A program made the position numbers and the translations under genes. From contig JAZQDD010000034.1 of assembly GCA_045546615.1 (NCBI GenBank), positions 1 to 9,496 on the forward strand: a stretch of 9,496 bases of DNA, read 5' to 3'. This stretch comes from CAG-390 sp045546615. GTDB lineage: Bacteria; Bacillota; Clostridia; Oscillospirales; CAG-272. Under the pieces are notes generated by a model. It made no database searches. It saw only the letters and a program-made list of their open reading frames with translations, and was not told the origin of the DNA. Below, piece after piece: positions 6,630 to 9,496 of this stretch (within the stretch, counting starts at the first letter, position 1; every line of letters begins with the position of its first letter).

Positions 6630-7856
6630 ATGTACAACAAAGCTAAAGCCAAAAGGATAGGCTTCGTCGCATTGAGAACAGTTATTTTGGTGCTGTTAAC
6701 TGCGGCGGTTTCCGCTTTGTCGCGTTTATTCTTTCGCGACGCCTTGTTTGGAAGTATAACGGGCGACGATATATTCGCGTACGAAAATATTTCCGAGCAA
6801 ATGTTGAACGGCTTTTTCTTGGTTTTCTTTTTACTGATATTTAATTCCTTAATTATTGCTATTGACAGACACGATAGTTTTTCCCGTGCGCGATTTTTGG
6901 AAAGTGCAAAAAACAACAAGCTCGCCACGCATCTGAAATTTATAGCTTCGTCTTTAGATTTTTACGTCGAGCTTGGCTGTGTTGTGACTCTCTCTCTTAT
7001 TCTCCCAACGTCTTTTTTGTATGGCTTTGTAAGTAAACTCTTTTTTAGCGAGATAAAATTAACAGCCTTTACCGATAAGCTTTACACGTTAATTATAATC
7101 CTGCCAATTGTGATTGCGATCCTTTTTATTGCCCGCGTAAGCTTTCAAAGAGGTTGGTATACTGAAGCACAAATAGAAAAGGCAAAATTTTACAAGAGAA
7201 AAAAGGAGTCAAAACTGCCGATAGTGAAGAACGTCATCGGCGTCGCGGTAGTTTATTGCATTGGCTCGTTTGCTCTTCCTCTTATCTTGCCGATGCTTTT
7301 CATGTTGTGGAATCTTGGCGGAATAATGCTTTTCGTTTGGATAGTGCTTGCCGTAGCGGCATTGGTTTTGGCTACTGTAACCGCATATTATATCAGGGCG
7401 TTGCTCAAGCGAAGAGCTTTTGTTAAAAGCCTGAAAAAATACTGCTTTAAAAATTCGCTTTATCTTTCGGACGTAAAAAATCCGTACCGCTCGATCTTTT
7501 TTTCTACCGGCGGGTTTGATTTTACGGTAGAAAAAAATATGAGAAGCTACGATTGCAAATTTATGTCGGGCGTATTCCCGAGCGCGCCCATAGCTTTGTC
7601 GGACAATGGGTGGGCTCTAAGGCAAATCAACGTTCGTATATTAAAGAGGGAAGTTTTTCGCATTGTGACAAACATCGACTTTGATTTTGAAAGCGAAAAT
7701 AAAAAAATATTGGTATTATTGCCGACACCTAAAGTGTTTGTTGCAACCGCCCGCGGCGAACAACCGCGTCTTGCCGACGTCGGTGAGGTGGTGGGAAAAT
7801 ATACCGTATATACCGCTACGGGATTTCTGAACGCTTTGGACAGAGATACGTTGTAA
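6630..7856 (+). CDS. Unidentified polytopic membrane protein with a soluble C-terminal domain
   Basis: A 408-residue protein I do not recognise. About six hydrophobic helices are visible at residues 10-30, 61-79, 114-134, 151-168, 201-222 and 230-256. A basic loop (YKRKKESK, 188-195) lies before helix 5 and an Arg/Lys-rich stretch (LLKRRAFVKSLKK, 258-270) follows helix 6, so the last 150 residues are most likely cytoplasmic by the positive-inside rule. That domain alternates hydrophobic strands with turns (FFSTGGFDF, 290-298; VFRIVTNIDFDF, 342-353; KKILVLLPTPKVFVA, 358-372), suggesting a beta-rich fold. ATG 6630 has AAGGGAG (6615-6621) 8 bases upstream. It is a single-gene unit with its own good promoter and double terminators. 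No catalytic, transport or binding motif could be identified. Confidence 0.8.
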   Translation: MYNKAKAKRIGFVALRTVILVLLTAAVSALSRLFFRDALFGSITGDDIFAYENISEQMLNGFFLVFFLLIFNSLIIAIDRHDSFSRARFLESAKNNKLATHLKFIASSLDFYVELGCVVTLSLILPTSFLYGFVSKLFFSEIKLTAFTDKLYTLIIILPIVIAILFIARVSFQRGWYTEAQIEKAKFYKRKKESKLPIVKNVIGVAVVYCIGSFALPLILPMLFMLWNLGGIMLFVWIVLAVAALVLATVTAYYIRALLKRRAFVKSLKKYCFKNSLYLSDVKNPYRSIFFSTGGFDFTVEKNMRSYDCKFMSGVFPSAPIALSDNGWALRQINVRILKREVFRIVTNIDFDFESENKKILVLLPTPKVFVATARGEQPRLADVGEVVGKYTVYTATGFLNALDRDTL

Positions 7857-7869
7857 TAACTGCATTTAG

Positions 7870-7907
7870 AATGAGTGGCTGTGTTTTTTGACGCAGCCAC
7901 TCATTTT
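7870..7907 (+). terminator. First hairpin after the membrane protein gene
   Basis: AATGAGTGGCTGTG (7870-7883) pairs with CGCAGCCACTCATT (7892-7905) with one wobble, around an 8-base loop. The T run after it is short (TTTT counting the stem end, 7904-7907), so termination may be partial. Confidence 0.75.
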
Positions 7908-7915
7908 AAATTCAG

Positions 7916-7945
7916 CGCCGATCTCTCGGCGTTTTTATTTTATTA
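7916..7945 (+). terminator. Second, stronger terminator after the membrane protein gene
   Basis: CGCCGA (7916-7921) and TCGGCG (7926-7931) form a 6-bp GC-rich stem with a TCTC loop, followed by TTTTTATTTTATT. It lies directly after the first hairpin and makes a tandem terminator that isolates the recombinase region. Confidence 0.88.
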
Positions 7946-7951
7946 TACCGC

Positions 7952-7996
7952 CGCAGATAAGCTCGCCGCCGCCAAAAAAACGGCGGATTGTCTGCG
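7952..7996. other. Long GC-rich hairpin between the terminators and the recombinase gene
   Basis: CGCAGATAA (7952-7960) pairs with TTGTCTGCG (7988-7996) with one wobble. Inside it CCGCCG (7966-7971) can pair with CGGCGG (7981-7986), leaving an A-rich loop. A T run (8011-8016) occurs 14 bases after the stem, too far for a standard terminator. It lies 63 bases upstream of the recombinase start and may belong to its leader or be a regulatory structure. Confidence 0.45.
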
Positions 7997-8058
7997 TGCG
8001 GGCGTGCTCGTTTTTTATTGGAATAGTGTAAAATAATAAAAACTGTTGGGGGTATTTT

Positions 8059-8898
8059 ATGGAAAAAATAATTTCAACGTCGATGCTTGCGGAATTCAAA
8101 AGGCATCTTGTGCTTGACGAAAAAAGCGAAAACACCATAAAAAAATATTTGCACGATATCGCTGAGCTTGTGCGGTACGCCGAGGGCAGGGAATTAACGC
8201 GGGAGCTTGTGTTGGATTTTAAACGAGCGCTTGCAGAAAAATACGAGCTTACAAGCGCAAACTCGATGATAGCGGCGACAAACGCATTTTTTTGCTTTTT
8301 GGGCTGGAGTGAGTTGTACATAAAGCAGTTTAAAATACAGAGAAAAGCTTTTTGTTCGGCGGAGCGCGAGCTGACAAAGGAAGAATATTTCCGCCTTTTG
8401 AATACCGCAAAACAAAGGGGAAATGAGCGATTAAATTTGATATTGCAGACCATTTGCGGCACGGGCATACGCGTTAGCGAATTAAAGTTTATAACGCTGG
8501 AGGCGGTGCGCAGGGGAGAGGCTGTTGTTTCCTGTAAAAACAAGACCCGAACGGTTTTTATCGTTCGGGCATTGCAGAAAAAGCTGTTGAATTATGCTAA
8601 AAGAAATAGGATATCGGCGGGTTGTCTGTTCGTTACGAAAACTGGAACGCCGATGGGGAGGTGCAATATCTGGCGTGAGATGAAGTCTCTGTGTAAGGAT
8701 GCGCACGTTTTGCACTCCAAAGTGTTTCCGCACAACCTTCGCCATCTGTTTGCACGCACCTTCTATGGAATAGAAAAGGACATTGCCAAACTTGCGGATA
8801 TTCTCGGTCACAGCAATATAAACACCACCAGAATATATATCGTCACAACTGGCGAGGAGCATAAGCGCAAAATGGAAAATATGCGCTTGATAATTTAA
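8059..8898 (+). CDS. Tyrosine recombinase (site-specific integrase/invertase family)
   Basis: A complete 279-residue tyrosine recombinase, the compact size of XerC/D-type enzymes and of phase-variation invertases. The N-terminal SAM-like core-binding domain spans about 1-95 (EKSENTIKKYLHDI at 21-34). The catalytic domain carries all expected residues: Arg138 in GTGIRVSEL, a Lys at 160 or 162 in CKNKTRTVFI, His225 and Arg228 in PHNLRHLFA, His251 in LGHSNINTT, and nucleophile Tyr260 in RIYIV. It is therefore probably active. The family cuts and rejoins DNA at short sites through a 3'-phosphotyrosine. The ATG has GGGGG (8048-8052) 6 bases upstream, a weak Shine-Dalgarno; a TAAAAT (8029-8034) -10 lacks a convincing -35, so expression is probably low. 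A perfect 24-bp inverted repeat pair begins 58 bases after its stop, which points to local promoter inversion as its job. A XerC/D housekeeping role is less likely from context but not excluded. Confidence 0.92.
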   Translation: MEKIISTSMLAEFKRHLVLDEKSENTIKKYLHDIAELVRYAEGRELTRELVLDFKRALAEKYELTSANSMIAATNAFFCFLGWSELYIKQFKIQRKAFCSAERELTKEEYFRLLNTAKQRGNERLNLILQTICGTGIRVSELKFITLEAVRRGEAVVSCKNKTRTVFIVRALQKKLLNYAKRNRISAGCLFVTKTGTPMGRCNIWREMKSLCKDAHVLHSKVFPHNLRHLFARTFYGIEKDIAKLADILGHSNINTTRIYIVTTGEEHKRKMENMRLII

Positions 8899-8919
8899 TT
8901 TTGTACATAGCGCCGCTAT

Positions 8920-8946
8920 AAAAAAGCCGATGCTGAAAACACCGAC
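8920..8946 (-). terminator. Minus-strand terminator between left repeat and recombinase gene
   Basis: Read on the minus strand, GTCGGTG (8946-8940) pairs with CATCGGC (8932-8926) across seven positions, two of them G-U wobbles, around a 7-base loop. TTTTTT (8925-8920) follows immediately. It would end leftward transcription just past the recombinase gene's 3' end. There is no T run on the + side, so it does not serve the recombinase mRNA. Confidence 0.6.
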
Positions 8947-8956
8947 ATTAGATATC

Positions 8957-8980
8957 ACATAATTCGCATTATGTTGCATT
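8957..8980 (+). repeat. Left inverted repeat of the putative invertible segment
   Basis: This 24-base sequence is the exact reverse complement of 9156-9179. Its first 18 bases are themselves a dyad: ACATAAT (8957-8963), spacer TCGC (8964-8967), ATTATGT (8968-8974). Two inverted arms around a short asymmetric centre is the form of a tyrosine recombinase core site. Identity stops sharply at both ends (c8956 and g8981 have no match). Confidence 0.95.
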
Positions 8981-9000
8981 GGCTACACCTATACAGATAA

Positions 9001-9029
9001 ATTTTACCATATAATTTTTAAAAAATCAA
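9001..9029 (-). promoter_or_regulatory. Predicted sigma-A promoter inside the invertible segment, pointing left
   Basis: On the minus strand: -35 TTGATT (9029-9024), 17-base spacer, -10 TAAAAT (9006-9001), with TGG before the -10 (extended). Spacer length and extended -10 match the window's other promoters. Transcription would start near 8994, cross the left repeat, and meet the minus-strand terminator at 8946-8920, giving an RNA of roughly 75 bases. Confidence 0.75.
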
Positions 9030-9062
9030 TAGTTTTTTATCATAAAAACAAAAAATAGCACA

Positions 9063-9115
9063 ACAAAGCACACCAATGAGACCGATTTTTTCATTGGCTT
9101 TGTTTTTGCGCTTTT
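9063..9115 (+). terminator. Terminator-like hairpin inside the invertible segment
   Basis: CCAATGA (9073-9079) pairs with TCATTGG (9091-9097). ACAAAG (9063-9068) pairs with CTTTGT (9098-9103), leaving a CACA bulge on the 5' side. TTTT then continues and, after GCGC, TTTTTT at 9112-9117. On the + strand this would stop recombinase readthrough before the downstream gene. In the opposite direction the T run lies about 10 bases beyond the stem, so termination there is probably weaker. Confidence 0.65.
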
Positions 9116-9155
9116 TTATACAAAAATCAAATGCAAAAATAACTCAATAGCGTCG

Positions 9156-9179
9156 AATGCAACATAATGCGAATTATGT
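9156..9179 (-). repeat. Right inverted repeat of the putative invertible segment
   Basis: The exact reverse complement of 8957-8980, all 24 bases, with the same internal dyad (ACATAAT-TCGC-ATTATGT read on the minus strand, 9179 to 9162). It lies 65 bases upstream of the GTG start at 9245. Confidence 0.95.
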
Positions 9180-9181
9180 CT

Positions 9182-9200
9182 CCCTCGGAACGACCGAGGG
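9182..9200 (+). other. Stem-loop in the 5' leader of the TasA-like gene
   Basis: CCCTCGG (9182-9188) pairs perfectly with CCGAGGG (9194-9200) around AACGA. No T run follows, so it is not a terminator. In the ON orientation it would lie in the transcribed leader, just after the right repeat, where it could stabilise the mRNA or stop the repeat from folding with downstream sequence. Confidence 0.6.
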
Positions 9201-9244
9201 GCAGAGGTTAAAACCAATATAGCTTAACGAAAGGAAACGAAGTT

Positions 9245-9496
9245 GTGAAAAAAACATTAGCATGGATTTTGGTGCTTGCTCTGATCGCGGCGGCAGCCGT
9301 TATCGGTACGGTAGCATACCTCACGGACGAGGTAACTGCCGATAATGTTATGACAATCGGCAAAGTTGCCATCGAGCTGCTTGAGTATGAGCGCATTGAT
9401 ACCGAGACCAAGAACGATGACGCAAAAGTTCAGGAGTTTACTCCCAACAAGCCCTTGCTTCCCGCAGTTGTTGACAAGGACTTTGACTACTCACCA
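9245..9496 (+). CDS. TasA/camelysin-like secreted protein with SipW-type signal peptide (partial, 3' end outside window)
   Basis: The first 84 codons of an open frame running off the right edge. It starts at GTG 9245 with AAAGGA (9230-9235) 9 bases upstream; the TTG one base earlier is followed at once by TGA. The N-terminus has two lysines, a hydrophobic core (LAWILVLALIAAAAVIGTVA, residues 5-24), then AYLTDEVTADNVMTIGKV (24-41). The pattern A-Y-L-T-D followed by N-x-x-T-x-G-x-V is typical of the TasA/CalY (camelysin) family, exported by the SipW signal peptidase and found in biofilm fibres or at the cell surface in Bacillus. From Glu45 the sequence is acidic and polar. It lies directly downstream of the invertible segment and has no convincing + strand promoter of its own in this orientation, so it is the likely switched gene. 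The family call rests on the N-terminal motif alone; no sipW is seen here. Confidence 0.72.
   Translation, partial: MKKTLAWILVLALIAAAAVIGTVAYLTDEVTADNVMTIGKVAIELLEYERIDTETKNDDAKVQEFTPNKPLLPAVVDKDFDYSP

Larger units (their letters stand above)
8981..9155. other. Putative invertible promoter segment (inverton), OFF orientation
   Basis: This 175-bp, very AT-rich non-coding segment is bounded by perfect 24-bp inverted repeats, next to a tyrosine recombinase gene and upstream of a secreted-protein gene. It contains a sigma-A-type promoter on the minus strand (9001-9029) and a terminator-like hairpin (9063-9115). Recombination between the repeats would flip it, moving the promoter to about 9107-9135 on the + strand, firing toward the gene at 9245. 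As written, the best promoter points away, so this is read as OFF. The repeats and promoter are seen in the sequence; switching is inferred. Together with its flanks this accounts for the 346 bases without a gene between 8899 and 9244. Confidence 0.8.

Noticed and set aside
7942..7947. TATAAT on the minus strand upstream of the recombinase gene
   Set aside because: At 17 bases the -35 would be GGCGGC, and there is no TGn extension; it falls in the T-rich tail of a terminator.
7935..8543. Minus-strand open frame overlapping the recombinase 5' half (202 codons)
   Set aside because: It overlaps a catalytically complete recombinase and contains low-complexity Ser/Phe runs typical of antisense reading.
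9094..9122. Possible + strand promoter TTGGCT, 17 bases, TATACA inside the segment, which would fire toward the TasA-like gene in the present orientation
   Set aside because: Only 4 of 6 matches at each box, no extended -10, and its -35 lies in the stem of the terminator-like hairpin. The minus-strand promoter is clearly better. It is kept in mind as a source of basal expression.
8059..9179. Recombinase and repeats as an integrated prophage or conjugative element end
   Set aside because: The repeats are inverted and close together, not direct repeats flanking cargo; no phage, relaxase, excisionase or tRNA attachment site is seen. Promoter inversion explains the layout better.

Overview
The window looks like chromosome of a member of the Clostridia (Bacillota), probably an anaerobic gut-type lineage. 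The grounds are strong AGGAG-type ribosome binding sites, GTG and TTG starts, sigma-A promoters with 17-base spacers and extended -10 (TGn) boxes, many U-tailed hairpin terminators, a KtrAB-type potassium uptake system, and secreted proteins with clostridial-style repeat modules. All genes I can support lie on the + strand. No tRNA, rRNA, CRISPR array or insertion sequence was found.

Left part (1-3560): the tail of an unidentified protein ends at 151 and is followed by a terminator. Then comes a stand-alone purC (395-1093) with its own promoter and terminator. Next is a large secreted cell-wall protein (1250-3523): signal peptide, CHAP-like cysteine peptidase domain, acidic/Pro/Thr linker, SH3b domain, a beta-rich stretch, and two related C-terminal modules each ending in an NY...KYF helix.

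Middle part (3580-7930): one promoter drives ktrB (TTG start), ktrA and a cytoplasmic SGNH/DUF4886-like hydrolase, ending at a terminator at 6475. A separate transcription unit encodes a six-helix membrane protein of unknown function (6630-7856), followed by two tandem hairpins.

Right part (7950-9496) is the most interesting. A complete tyrosine recombinase (8059-8898) is followed by a perfect 24-bp inverted repeat pair (8957-8980 and 9156-9179) enclosing 175 bp. That segment holds a sigma-A-like promoter and a terminator-like hairpin. Beyond it lies a gene for a TasA/camelysin-like secreted protein, cut by the window end. This is the layout of an invertible promoter switch (phase-variable 'inverton') with its recombinase alongside and a surface or matrix protein as the switched gene. 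As written here the promoter points left, away from the gene, so the window appears to show the OFF state. A minus-strand terminator lies exactly where it would stop leftward transcription before it runs antisense into the recombinase gene. The repeats, hairpins and promoter boxes are read directly; inversion itself is inferred.
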